A stretch of 64,000 nucleotides of DNA from G963669295 sp963669295 (GCA_963669295.1 OY769938.1:4278001-4342000), one strand, 5' to 3'; numbered from the stretch's first letter, positions 17,068-24,496 are shown. Notes: generated from the sequence alone by a model not told the origin. Made by a program: numbers and translations.

Positions 17068-17427
17068 ATGACACAAGTGATGCAACAAGTATTAAAAATA
17101 GGAGCACTTATTATGCTGGTAGCAATGACTGGATGGGCCAACGCTCAAACGTTGGATGGTGAAGCAATTCGTGAAATGACTATTAGCCCTAATCCGGTGG
17201 TGAACAGTTTCCAGCTCTCATTCGAGTCGGAGGGGAATAGTGAAGTAAATGTCAAGGTTTTTGATGTTACAGGAAAGGTTATTTACAATCATAACTATAA
17301 TGATGTAAATGGCAATTACTCGAAGAAATTTAGTGTAAGTGAGTTGAACCTGGTGCCTGGGATGTACCTGGTAAGGGTTCGAAGAGGCAACGAGCATGTT
17401 ACCAAAAAAATGATAGTAAAAGCGTAA
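17068..17427 (+). CDS. Minimal T9SS sorting-domain protein
   Basis: 119 residues from ATG 17068, chosen because it gives a clean signal peptide (about residues 1-29, ending GWANAQ). Almost everything after the signal peptide is one type A sorting-domain-like module: MTISPNPVVNSFQLSFES, VNVKVFDVTGKVIYNHNY, LVPGMYLVRVRRGNEHVTKK. There is no cargo domain in front of it. Proteins of this shape could be stand-alone surface decoys, assembly factors or degraded cargo genes; which one is unknown. Two hairpins follow the stop. Confidence 0.78.
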   Translation: MTQVMQQVLKIGALIMLVAMTGWANAQTLDGEAIREMTISPNPVVNSFQLSFESEGNSEVNVKVFDVTGKVIYNHNYNDVNGNYSKKFSVSELNLVPGMYLVRVRRGNEHVTKKMIVKA

Positions 17428-17467
17428 AGCTTTCTAAATAGTATTTAACTTTTATGGGTGAGAAGTT

Positions 17468-17523
17468 CCGGTGAGAACCGGATTACAAAGGCGGCTTCCA
17501 AAGTGGAGTCGCTTTTGTTTTTT
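17468..17523 (+). terminator. GNRA hairpin plus terminator
   Basis: First a perfect hairpin CCGGT-GAGA-ACCGG (17468-17481) with a GNRA-type loop. Then an imperfect stem AAAGGCGGCTTCC / GGAGTCGCTTTT (17487-17515) is followed by a T-rich run to 17523. The second part looks like an intrinsic terminator; the first may stabilise the 3' end. Confidence 0.65.
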
Positions 17524-17535
17524 ATGGATGGGTAG

Positions 17536-17697
17536 TTAAGCGGCGATAATTTCAGCATTAGGATATTTCTGCAGCCACATCTCCAACGCTGCTTTACTGC
17601 GTACAGTGATGGTTGTTTTAAAGTCGATCTTCAACTTAAACATAGGGCGTGCATCTAGCTCCTCTTGCTTTTCTTTTTTGATCTTCTTTTTTCTCAT
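17536..17697 (-). CDS. 53-residue basic protein of unknown function
   Basis: ATG at 17695-17697 to TAA at 17536-17538. The N-terminus is very basic (MRKKKIKKEKQEELDARPM), followed by a strand-like KLKIDFKTTITVRS and a helix KAALEMWLQKYPNAEIIAA. Wobble positions and amino-acid composition look coding, and the size is plausible for a nucleic-acid-associated small protein, but I do not recognise a family. A self-complementary TAAATTTA lies 38 nt upstream and may be its -7 element. Confidence 0.55.
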   Translation of the reverse strand: MRKKKIKKEKQEELDARPMFKLKIDFKTTITVRSKAALEMWLQKYPNAEIIAA

Positions 17698-17993
17698 TTT
17701 GGTATTAAATTGTTACTACTAGCTATTTACGTAATTAAATTTAAGACGGATTAAAAAAAAATCTTGTCTTTTCTCCGACACTTGCCACATTTCATGTAGC
17801 ACCGTTCATCCATCTATATAGACGTTCATCCTTAAAAAAAATTGTATCGTCACAAAATTTCATTGTTCGTGTAACTTCTTTCCACCTCTAAGCGTCATAC
17901 TAATGAATCGATTTTTTACGCACCGGTGCAGCATTTAAAAATTTTAGGTGTCTATTAATACAGAGATGAATTGTAAAACGAAATTCTTTAACC
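17698..17993. other. Divergent intergenic region with a 20-nt-phased direct repeat
   Basis: CGTTCATCC occurs at 17803-17811 and again at 17823-17831, exactly 20 nt apart, so both would face the same side of the helix. The region lies between the minus-strand 53-residue gene and the plus-strand T9SS mini-protein. No gene seen. Confidence 0.4.
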
Positions 17994-18434
17994 ATGAATG
18001 CAAGAAATGTAACCTTAAAAATTGCTGCACTCCTTTTAACCATAATGGTAGGTAATGCAGCGAATGCTCAATTTCAAAAAGAAGAGCACGTAATTAAACA
18101 ACCTACCGCTAACAATGGTAGCAACAGTGTAGGCAATGCAACCTCGCTACGAATATCATCTGCTATGATTAACAACTCAAAGCAGCAAAATGTTCAAATG
18201 CATGCTTATGCTACAGCTAACAAGCTTACCGTTCACTTCGAAACAGAAGCCACGGGTGTAGTTAATGTAGCCCTTTTCGACCTTTCAGGAAGACAAGTGT
18301 TCTACAGTCAACACATGGAAGAAGCCGGTAAGCATGTGCAAAACATTAACATCGATCGTGTACCCTCAGGCACTTATGTGGTGCGTGTAGGAGCAGGCGA
18401 TAAGATGCTAACCCAAAAGGTTTTTATCCGATAA
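17994..18434 (+). CDS. Second minimal T9SS sorting-domain protein
   Basis: 146 residues. The signal peptide ends NAANAQ (about residue 26). A polar, Asn/Ser-rich linker (about 27-65) follows, then a type A sorting-domain-like module: MHAYATANKLTVHFETEATG, VVNVALFDLSGRQVFY, VPSGTYVVRVGAGDKMLTQK, ending FIR. Like the protein at 17068 it has no recognisable cargo domain. The two share the architecture but little sequence outside the module. A strong terminator follows. Confidence 0.78.
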   Translation: MNARNVTLKIAALLLTIMVGNAANAQFQKEEHVIKQPTANNGSNSVGNATSLRISSAMINNSKQQNVQMHAYATANKLTVHFETEATGVVNVALFDLSGRQVFYSQHMEEAGKHVQNINIDRVPSGTYVVRVGAGDKMLTQKVFIR

Positions 18435-18506
18435 AAACCTCAACAGTCTACTAAAGTGCCTTAGCATCCTCGCTAAGATTAGGTTTCCAAACCAACACAC
18501 CCTCAA

Positions 18507-18541
18507 CAATCCCCCACCGCACTGGGGGATTGTTTTTTTTT
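18507..18541 (+). terminator. Intrinsic terminator
   Basis: CAATCCCCC (18507-18515) pairs perfectly with GGGGGATTG (18524-18532) around an 8-nt loop. Nine T follow. Confidence 0.92.
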
Positions 18542-18589
18542 GTGCAGTAAATGAACCAGGGAGATATGAAAACCTTGTGAAAGAAGTAT

Positions 18590-18624
18590 TTTGTAATGAG
18601 CACTTCAAAATGGTGTTATCTTTG
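18590..18624 (+). promoter_or_regulatory. Leaderless-type promoter
   Basis: TTTG at 18590-18593, 23-nt spacer, perfect TATCTTTG at 18617-18624, 4 nt, ATG at 18629. Both boxes match the Bacteroidota consensus. Confidence 0.65.
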
Positions 18625-18628
18625 TACC

Positions 18629-19147
18629 ATGTTCAAAAAAGCAACCCTTCTTGCCCTCCTTTTTGTTTTCACACTTCCCCCAGTAATGGCACAGGAAGCG
18701 CTTTCTACAAAGAAAGTAGAGAAAAAGGCTAGAACATTTTCCAAAAAACTGATCAAGACCCTTCGCAAAGCAGATGAGGAGCAATTGTTGTTGCTGTTTT
18801 ATTCGAAAGCAGACCTGGAGCATTTAAAGCAACGGTCGGAAGAAATTACTGGAGGTACAGTACGGGTGAACCTGGATGAGGCATTTAAGTTTTATAGTAC
18901 CAGTATACGAAGTGAAGCTTCCTTGATGTTTCGTATGGGGGAGCAGAAAGGCATTGTTTGGAAAAAAATCAAGTACGAGAAAACACTGCTTATTGATAAA
19001 GACCGCACTTTTGCCTCTATTCCGGAGATGGAAATCAGCACATTTTATACGTACAATGGAAAAAGCTACCAGCTTGATGCCAACCAATGCTTATTGCTTT
19101 ACAATAAAACCTGGAAGATGGCAGAGTTTTTGAACTACAAGTGGTAA
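18629..19147 (+). CDS. Small secreted protein, paralogue-like to the next gene
   Basis: 172 residues from ATG 18629. An in-frame ATG at 18596 lies upstream of the -7 box and would be outside the transcript, so it is rejected. Signal peptide ends PPVMAQ (about residue 21). The mature part has an amphipathic helix with LIKTLRKADEEQLLLLFYSK and ADLEHLKQR, and ends LLLYNKTWKMAEFLNYKW. The next protein has the same order of elements (helix with KAKKVSRYFLSQNDIVFIRE; end LLIDGKWKIADGFELVK). The pattern fits a small secreted NTF2-like or cystatin-like domain, but this is uncertain. Confidence 0.7.
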   Translation: MFKKATLLALLFVFTLPPVMAQEALSTKKVEKKARTFSKKLIKTLRKADEEQLLLLFYSKADLEHLKQRSEEITGGTVRVNLDEAFKFYSTSIRSEASLMFRMGEQKGIVWKKIKYEKTLLIDKDRTFASIPEMEISTFYTYNGKSYQLDANQCLLLYNKTWKMAEFLNYKW

Positions 19148-19160
19148 TCTTATAACTTTG
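19129..19160 (+). promoter_or_regulatory. Leaderless-type promoter inside the end of the previous gene
   Basis: TTTG at 19129-19132 (still coding for the upstream gene), 20-nt spacer, perfect TAACTTTG at 19153-19160, 4 nt, ATG at 19165. Confidence 0.65.
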
Positions 19161-19164
19161 AACC

Positions 19165-19692
19165 ATGAGATCAGTTTTTACTGCTATTATTTTATGCATA
19201 ACAGTTTCGTTTGCTTCTGCACAAGCATTTGAAGACCAGAATCAGGGAAGCGCTACCGACGCTCATTTTGAAGAGGTACAAGCTTTAGGAGCTCAATTCT
19301 TCAAGGCAATAATGAGTGGCAAGGCTAAAAAAGTGAGTCGCTATTTTTTGTCGCAAAACGATATTGTTTTTATCCGCGAGCAATTTGGGAAAGCAGGAAT
19401 GTATAGCGGTGAGCTATCGGCAGAAGACATGTACAAAGAATCGCAAGCCAAGTTGAAGCAGTGTATGGAAGCATTTGATGCTGTTCGTTCGAAAGACTGG
19501 AAGCAACCTAAGTTTGTGGAAGTGGGCTACGTAAACATGCCCGTTTTTGCTGAGATACAAAATATTCGTGCTGGGGTAAAGTTTGAAATAGAGATCAACG
19601 ATAAAATCATTACCAGGCACATTAACTTGTTCGATTGTTTGTTGATTGATGGAAAATGGAAAATAGCCGATGGTTTTGAATTGGTAAAATGA
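19165..19692 (+). CDS. Small secreted protein of unknown function
   Basis: 175 residues with a signal peptide (MRSVFTAIILCITVSFASAQ). Mature elements: EVQALGAQFFKAIMSGKAKK, VSRYFLSQNDIVFIREQFGK, a middle helix rich in Lys and Met, VGYVNMPVFAEIQNIRAG, and the closing LLIDGKWKIADGFELVK. A C-terminal D-G-K-W-K/R-I motif is typical of NTF2-like secreted domains, which is the best structural guess. It is related in layout to the preceding gene and overlaps the transglutaminase-like gene by 4 nt (ATGA), implying translational coupling with it. Confidence 0.7.
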   Translation: MRSVFTAIILCITVSFASAQAFEDQNQGSATDAHFEEVQALGAQFFKAIMSGKAKKVSRYFLSQNDIVFIREQFGKAGMYSGELSAEDMYKESQAKLKQCMEAFDAVRSKDWKQPKFVEVGYVNMPVFAEIQNIRAGVKFEIEINDKIITRHINLFDCLLIDGKWKIADGFELVK

Positions 19693-20339
19693 TGCAGCAC
19701 TACCTAACACCCACGTATTTTATTGATGCTGATCATCCTGATGTAGTGACTTACGCTAAAGAAACGGTGGGTGCAGCACTTAATTCTCGAGAAAAGGCTG
19801 TTGCTTTGTACTTGCGTGTACGCGATGATTTTAAATACAACCCATACCGTATTGATTTGCGCAAACCAGCCTTAAAAGCCAGTAATTTACTGACGCGCGA
19901 TTATGGTTATTGTGTAGAAAAAGCCAACTTGTTGGCCGCCACAGCAAGGGCAGTAGGCATTCCCAGTAGGCTGGGCTTTGCCAGGGTGAAAAACCATTTG
20001 GGTACCTCCAGGCTTGAAACGTTATTGCGCACTGATACGTTGGTGTTTCATGGGTATACCGAATTCTATCTGGATGAGCAATGGGTAAAAGCAACTCCTG
20101 CTTTTAACAAAGCTTTATGCGAACGACTTCATGTGCCCCCTTTGGCATTTGACGGAGAGAACGACTCTATTTTTCAGCAACATACGGATGGGGGAGAGCA
20201 ATACATGGAATACTTGCACGATTATGGCCAGTTTGCTGACTTGCCCTTTGAATTGTATTTGAGTGAATTGGAAAAGCATTACCCTCATATTTTTGCCACG
20301 AAGGAATACAAAACCGAAGAATTTTGGTTCATTCGGTAA
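19689..20339 (+). CDS. Transglutaminase-like protein
   Basis: 216 residues, no signal peptide. The catalytic Cys lies in DYGYCVEKANLLAATARAVG, followed by IPSRLGFARVKNHL. The His lies in FHGYTEFYLDEQWVKATPAF and the Asp/Asn position just after it, which is the Cys-His-Asp order of the transglutaminase core. Members include cysteine peptidases and true cross-linkers. The first two codons are both ATG; either could start, and the ATGA overlap with the upstream stop supports coupling. Secreted partner genes upstream but a cytosolic enzyme is an unusual mix. Confidence 0.82.
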   Translation: MMQHYLTPTYFIDADHPDVVTYAKETVGAALNSREKAVALYLRVRDDFKYNPYRIDLRKPALKASNLLTRDYGYCVEKANLLAATARAVGIPSRLGFARVKNHLGTSRLETLLRTDTLVFHGYTEFYLDEQWVKATPAFNKALCERLHVPPLAFDGENDSIFQQHTDGGEQYMEYLHDYGQFADLPFELYLSELEKHYPHIFATKEYKTEEFWFIR

Positions 20340-20353
20340 AACCTAATTTTCAT

Positions 20354-20361
20354 TAACTTTG
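20354..20361 (+). promoter_or_regulatory. TAACTTTG -7 element of yaaA
   Basis: Perfect TAnnTTTG match ending 22 nt before the ATG of yaaA. The nearest TTTG (20323-20326) is 27 nt upstream, slightly longer than usual. Confidence 0.45.
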
Positions 20362-20383
20362 TTAGCCAATAAAAATTACAGCA

Positions 20384-21154
20384 ATGTTAATCGTTATTTC
20401 ACCAGCTAAGTCGCTTGATTTTGAAGCGCCGTCCAAAACGGAAACGTATACCACGCCAGAGTTTTTGGAGAACTCGGAGTACCTGATTGGAAAGCTGAAA
20501 AAGTTATCGCCCAAAAAGATTGGCGCTTTGATGAGTATAAGCCCTGCTTTGGCCGATTTAAACTTTGAGCGGTATCAAACGTTTAGCACGCCTTTTACTC
20601 CTGATAATGCCAAACAATCGTTGTTGGCTTTTCGAGGGGATGTATACCGGGGGTTAGATGCAGAGAGCTACTCGCAAGAAGATTACGATTATGCGCAGCA
20701 GCACTTGCGCATCCTTTCAGGGTTGTATGGATTGTTAAAGCCACTCGACCTGATTCAGCCTTATCGGTTAGAAATGGGCACGAAGTTTGCCGTAACCCCT
20801 AAAACAAAGAATTTGTATCAATACTGGGGAACTAAAATTGCAGCAGCTGTTAATGAAGCCATTGCTGCTTCAGGCACCAATACATTGGTGAATTTGGCTT
20901 CGGCAGAATATTTTAAGGCCGTTCAGCCAAAATTGATAGAGGGCACTATTATTACTCCTCAGTTTAAAGATTTTAAGAATGGTGAATACAAGTCGATCAT
21001 GACCTTTGCAAAGATTGCACGAGGGTTGATGAGTACTTATATCATAAAAAACAGGCTAACCCAACCCGAAGATATTAAAGGATTTGATGTAGATGGGTAT
21101 GCGTTTAACGCGCCAATGTCGACAGAAAGCGAATGGGTATTTACGCGCGGTTAG
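20384..21154 (+). CDS. yaaA: Peroxide stress protein YaaA (UPF0246 / DUF328)
   Basis: 256 residues, the usual length. The family opening MLIVISPAKSLDFEAPSKTE is intact, as are AFRGDVYRGLDAESYSQEDY, LRILSGLYGLLKPLDLIQPY, RLEMGTKFAV and the late block GEYKSIMTFAKIARGLMSTY. In E. coli YaaA limits free intracellular iron during hydrogen peroxide stress and binds DNA; the activity is not known in Bacteroidota. It has its own promoter element. Confidence 0.95.
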   Translation: MLIVISPAKSLDFEAPSKTETYTTPEFLENSEYLIGKLKKLSPKKIGALMSISPALADLNFERYQTFSTPFTPDNAKQSLLAFRGDVYRGLDAESYSQEDYDYAQQHLRILSGLYGLLKPLDLIQPYRLEMGTKFAVTPKTKNLYQYWGTKIAAAVNEAIAASGTNTLVNLASAEYFKAVQPKLIEGTIITPQFKDFKNGEYKSIMTFAKIARGLMSTYIIKNRLTQPEDIKGFDVDGYAFNAPMSTESEWVFTRG

Positions 21155-21184
21155 ACTAAATAAAACAGGATTAAAAACGTTATT

Positions 21185-22210
21185 ATGAAGCAATTGAAAC
21201 AATCGAGTTTAATATTATTAATGCTAATCACTATGTTAGGAACAAATGAGGCCCAGAGTGAAGATGGGTTATATGCAGAATTGACGACCTCGAAAGGAAA
21301 GATCGTTTTGAAGTTGGAATTTGAAAAAACACCGATGACGGTTGCCAACTTTGTTGGTTTGGCTGAAGGTACGATTGATAATAAACGCAAAGGAAAAGGC
21401 GAGCCTTATTACGATGGATTGAAATTCCATCGTGTTATTGCCGATTTTATGATTCAAGGGGGATGCCCTCATGGCAATGGAAGTGGCGATCCCGGGTATA
21501 AATTTCCCGATGAAATTCACCCCGACTTGAAACACTCTAGCGGAGGCATTTTGTCGATGGCCAACTCTGGCCCCAATACCAATGGCAGCCAGTTTTTTAT
21601 TACGCATAAAGAAACGCCCTGGTTGGATGGCAAGCACACTGTTTTTGGAAGTGTAGTGGGAGAAAAGGATCAGGCAGTAGTTAATGCCATTGCGCAAGGC
21701 GATGAGTTGACCAGTATTAAGATTATTCGCAAGGGAGCGAAGGCAGAGGGTTTTAATGCTTCTGAAGTGTTTAAGGATAAGGTAGGCAGCTGGTTGGCCG
21801 ATCAAGAAAAGAAAAAGCAGGAGGCCATTGCAGCTTTTGAATCAAAAGTAAAAGAAAAGTACCCTGATGCTAAAAGCACTGAAAGTGGTTTGCGTTATGT
21901 GATGCACCATGAGGGCGAAGGCGATCAGGCTGTGGCAGGAAAAACGGTAGCAGTACACTACACTGGTACTTTGTTTGAGAATGGCAGCAAATTCGATTCT
22001 TCTTTGGATCGCGGTCAGCCCATTGAATTCCCTCTTGGTCAGGGACGTGTGATTAAAGGATGGGATGAAGGCATTGCCATGTTGAAAAAAGGAGGCAAAG
22101 CAACGTTTATTATTCCTCCCCACCTTGGGTATGGAGAGCGGGGCTATCCGCCTGTAATTCCACAAAATGCCGTGTTGGTATTTGAAGTGGAGTTGGTAGA
22201 CATTAAGTAA
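21185..22210 (+). CDS. Cyclophilin-FKBP fusion peptidyl-prolyl isomerase
   Basis: 341 residues. A signal peptide (about 1-23, MLITMLGTNEA at its end) directs it to the periplasm. Residues about 27-185 are a cyclophilin domain (FHRVIADFMIQGGCPHGNGS, NTNGSQFFITHKETPWLDGK, HTVFGSVV). After a charged linker, residues about 235-341 are an FKBP domain (VAVHYTGTLFENGSKFDSS, GQGRVIKGWDEGIAMLKKGG, HLGYGERGYPP, FEVELVDIK). Both active sites look intact. Dual-domain isomerases of this order are known in Bacteroidota and presumably fold exported proteins. The start 30 nt after yaaA allows co-transcription. Confidence 0.95.
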   Translation: MKQLKQSSLILLMLITMLGTNEAQSEDGLYAELTTSKGKIVLKLEFEKTPMTVANFVGLAEGTIDNKRKGKGEPYYDGLKFHRVIADFMIQGGCPHGNGSGDPGYKFPDEIHPDLKHSSGGILSMANSGPNTNGSQFFITHKETPWLDGKHTVFGSVVGEKDQAVVNAIAQGDELTSIKIIRKGAKAEGFNASEVFKDKVGSWLADQEKKKQEAIAAFESKVKEKYPDAKSTESGLRYVMHHEGEGDQAVAGKTVAVHYTGTLFENGSKFDSSLDRGQPIEFPLGQGRVIKGWDEGIAMLKKGGKATFIIPPHLGYGERGYPPVIPQNAVLVFEVELVDIK

Positions 22211-22229
22211 AACATTACTACTCATAATG

Positions 22230-22262
22230 AGCCCCCTTGCCGATGGTAAGGGGGCTTTTTTA
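22230..22262 (+). terminator. Intrinsic terminator
   Basis: AGCCCCCTTGCC pairs with GGTAAGGGGGCT around a short GAT loop. Six T follow. Confidence 0.92.
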
Positions 22263-22295
22263 TTAGGTATTGATTTTGTTTTAGAATCAAATTCT

Positions 22296-22341
22296 GTGTG
22301 ATGTTTGTCACACTTTACCCATGAAAAAAAGTGTACATTTA
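22296..22341 (+). promoter_or_regulatory. CRP-type palindrome overlapping the desaturase promoter
   Basis: GTGTGA-N6-TCACAC (22296-22313) contains the exact TGTGA-N6-TCACA core recognised by CRP/FNR-family regulators. Its spacer holds TTTG (22304-22307), the likely -33 element. TACATTTA (22334-22341) is a one-mismatch -7 box, with a 26-nt spacer. The start codon is 23 nt further. Binding would cover the -33 element, so repression or class II-like activation is possible. Confidence 0.6.
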
Positions 22342-22364
22342 TGCCGCACTGAAGCAATACAACC

Positions 22365-23240
22365 ATGCTGTTAAATACATACTGGGACACCTTTACCAAA
22401 TCGTTTGGCGAGTATTGGAACTACCTTGTGAGTGATGTTACCAGTCCGGGGTGGCATAGCTATTTTTACTGGTTATTACTCATCTCAGCCTTTTTCTACT
22501 TGTTAGAACTGGTGATGCCCTGGCGGAAGGAACAGCCCAAGCTCAGAAAAGATTTCTGGCTTGACTTCTTCTACATGTTTTTCAACTTCTTTTTATTTGG
22601 TCTCATTGGCTTTATTGCCATTTCCAATGTGTTTACCCAATGGTTCGATAATCTATTGTTGAGCTTTGGTTGGGAAAACGCAATGGCTAATCACATTCAT
22701 ATGTTGCCCATTTGGGGACAGTTATTGGTGTATTTTATTATACGCGACTTTATTCAATTCAATACCCACCGTATGCTACATCGTGTGCCATTTTTATGGG
22801 AATTTCATAAGGTGCATCACTCGGTTGAGCAAATGGGGTTCGCAGCACATTTGCGTTACCATTGGATGGAAAATGTAGTGTATAAAAGCATTCAATACAT
22901 TCCATTGGGGATGCTAGGGTTGGGGTTAGATGGTTACATGTTATTGCACCTGGTTGCATTAACAATAGGTCATTTTAACCACAGCAACATCAATGTGCCT
23001 TTAGGCCCTTTAAAGTACATTTTCAACAATCCGCAAATGCACATTTGGCACCATGCTAAAAAGCTGCCCAATAAGTATGGGGTAAACTTCGGCATTAGTT
23101 TAAGCATTTGGGATTACCTGTTTCGTACCAACTACATTCCTAAAAGCGGACGCGATGTTCCATTGGGCTTCGATGGCGATGAAAAATTTCCCTCGTCGTT
23201 TATGTGGCAAAGCCTTTTCCCTTTCATCAAGAGGAAATAG
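22365..23240 (+). CDS. Sterol desaturase / fatty acid hydroxylase family protein
   Basis: 291 residues, integral membrane with about four to five helices (for example YFYWLLLISAFFYLLELVM, MFFNFFLFGLIGFIAISNVF). The diiron histidine clusters are complete: NTHRMLHRV, EFHKVHHSVEQMG, GHFNHSN and HIWHHAKK, the four histidine clusters of the superfamily. Known members hydroxylate or desaturate sterols, carotenoids, fatty acids or ether lipids at the membrane; the substrate here cannot be told from sequence. It is monocistronic between a terminator and a convergent gene, and its promoter carries a CRP-type site. Confidence 0.9.
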   Translation: MLLNTYWDTFTKSFGEYWNYLVSDVTSPGWHSYFYWLLLISAFFYLLELVMPWRKEQPKLRKDFWLDFFYMFFNFFLFGLIGFIAISNVFTQWFDNLLLSFGWENAMANHIHMLPIWGQLLVYFIIRDFIQFNTHRMLHRVPFLWEFHKVHHSVEQMGFAAHLRYHWMENVVYKSIQYIPLGMLGLGLDGYMLLHLVALTIGHFNHSNINVPLGPLKYIFNNPQMHIWHHAKKLPNKYGVNFGISLSIWDYLFRTNYIPKSGRDVPLGFDGDEKFPSSFMWQSLFPFIKRK

Positions 23241-23434
23241 CCGGATTACAGCAGAATCAATTTATTCTACACTTTACTCATTGAAGGCTACAGTTGACTC
23301 AACCAATTGTTAAAATTTCACGAGTTTGTTTAAATTTATACTGCAAAAAAGTTACGTTCAGGGACATTCATGTTAGAATTTAAGAAAAAGACGAATTTTG
23401 AGAATGAAGACATGGTTGTCCCTTTTTCTTTCCC

Positions 23435-23797
23435 TTATTTTAATCGAATTATTCTGCATGCGTTGTCTTTCCCTACAATGTATTCATTGCAGTAAACATC
23501 TTCGGCACATACATTTTGTCCAACAATAAGGTTGCCATTGGCTTTTATATCGTCGCAATCTACCGATCCTTTTACAGTGGTTTCTCCATCAACAATGAGT
23601 GCATCACAGCATAAGTCGCCATTGATGGTTATGTTTCCGTTAACTTCTACTTTATTGCTGATGTATACGTTGCCGTAGTTGCGCTCAAGAAGTAATAATG
23701 CCATTAAGGATTCTACTTTTTTGAATGCATCGCTAAATTCATCGAAATAGGCATTGGGGTTGGCTGCCTGCAACAGTTGCAAAATGGTGGATTTCAT
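23435..23797 (-). CDS. Bactofilin-like beta-helix protein, Cys-containing
   Basis: 120 residues, cytosolic. Residues 1-40 are a helical N-terminus. From about residue 45 a regular strand pattern of about six residues per rung appears (VYISNKVEVNGNITINGDL, LIVDGETTVKGSVDCDDIKA, NGNLIVGQNVCAEDVYCNEY), as in bactofilins and other polymer-forming beta-helices. Several Cys recur at rung positions (CC, CDD, VCA, YCN, ACR). Canonical bactofilins are longer with short disordered tails and no such Cys. Function unknown; a scaffold role is inferred. Confidence 0.65.
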   Translation of the reverse strand: MKSTILQLLQAANPNAYFDEFSDAFKKVESLMALLLLERNYGNVYISNKVEVNGNITINGDLCCDALIVDGETTVKGSVDCDDIKANGNLIVGQNVCAEDVYCNEYIVGKDNACRIIRLK

Positions 23798-23968
23798 GCT
23801 TCTCTTTTTTTAGGTGAAACTAATATTCGATCGCAGGAAATTACTCGAAGCCAACCAGAGACATACGCTATATTAGTATACGTAAAACAAGGCAAAATGT
23901 TGCATAAAACTGCTTGTTTTTAGCCTAAAATAAGCGATTTTTTGCTTTTCAAACCCGGAGGGAAATCG

Positions 23969-24496
23969 TTACTTTTTTGCCCCAATAAAGTGATCGTCTT
24001 TTTCCTTGAACAACACATTAAAAGTAGTTAAACTGCCATAGGCTTTTGTGATGTATTGTTGCAAGTGCACTTTTTCTTCATCGTTGAGTTTTGCGTGGCT
24101 GTTGATGTTTTGTTCCAGTACTCTCAACCGGTCTCTTACCATTACAATTTTATGAAAAAAGGTTTCGATGGGAATTTCTTTGTTTTGCATGCCTTCTGTG
24201 CCGGGGTTTAGGGTAAGGGTGCCTTCTACCCACTTTTCGCCCATCTCAACATCGCTGTTCAATGCACCGTGCTTGTCTAACACATACGTTATTGCTTCTT
24301 CTACTTGCGAAAGGCTAAGCTGTGGTTCATCACCTTCTACGGCTGTTACAATGTCTAATTCGTCGCTGCTTTTGGAAATATCCATTTTTCCTCCTCGAGC
24401 AAAGTAAATGGTGTAGGTAGACAGGTTTACTTCTCCTACAATGCCTTCGCCATATCGTTCGTGTTCAATTTTGGTTCCACTACCAATTGTTTCCAT
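23969..24496 (-). CDS. Conserved hypothetical cytosolic protein with SH3-like N-terminus
   Basis: 175 residues. The N-terminus GTKIEHERYGEGIVGEVNLS resembles the small beta-barrel found in UvrD/CarD-like tails, in which a G-x-x-V-x-H-x-x-F/Y-G-x-G-x-V motif recurs. Residues about 58-110 hold an amphipathic helix and a strand-rich segment (EGTLTLNPGTEGMQNKEIPI). The rest is helical (KIVMVRDRLRVLEQNINSHA). No enzyme motif is visible. I do not know its function. Nucleic-acid or polymerase contact through the barrel is a guess. Confidence 0.68.
   Translation of the reverse strand: METIGSGTKIEHERYGEGIVGEVNLSTYTIYFARGGKMDISKSSDELDIVTAVEGDEPQLSLSQVEEAITYVLDKHGALNSDVEMGEKWVEGTLTLNPGTEGMQNKEIPIETFFHKIVMVRDRLRVLEQNINSHAKLNDEEKVHLQQYITKAYGSLTTFNVLFKEKDDHFIGAKK

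Noticed and set aside
16650..17141. A 164-residue N-terminal extension of MsrB
   Set aside because: The extension has no coding-like composition, crosses an AT-rich intergenic region and overlaps the start of the convergent side; MsrB proteins begin at the internal ATG.
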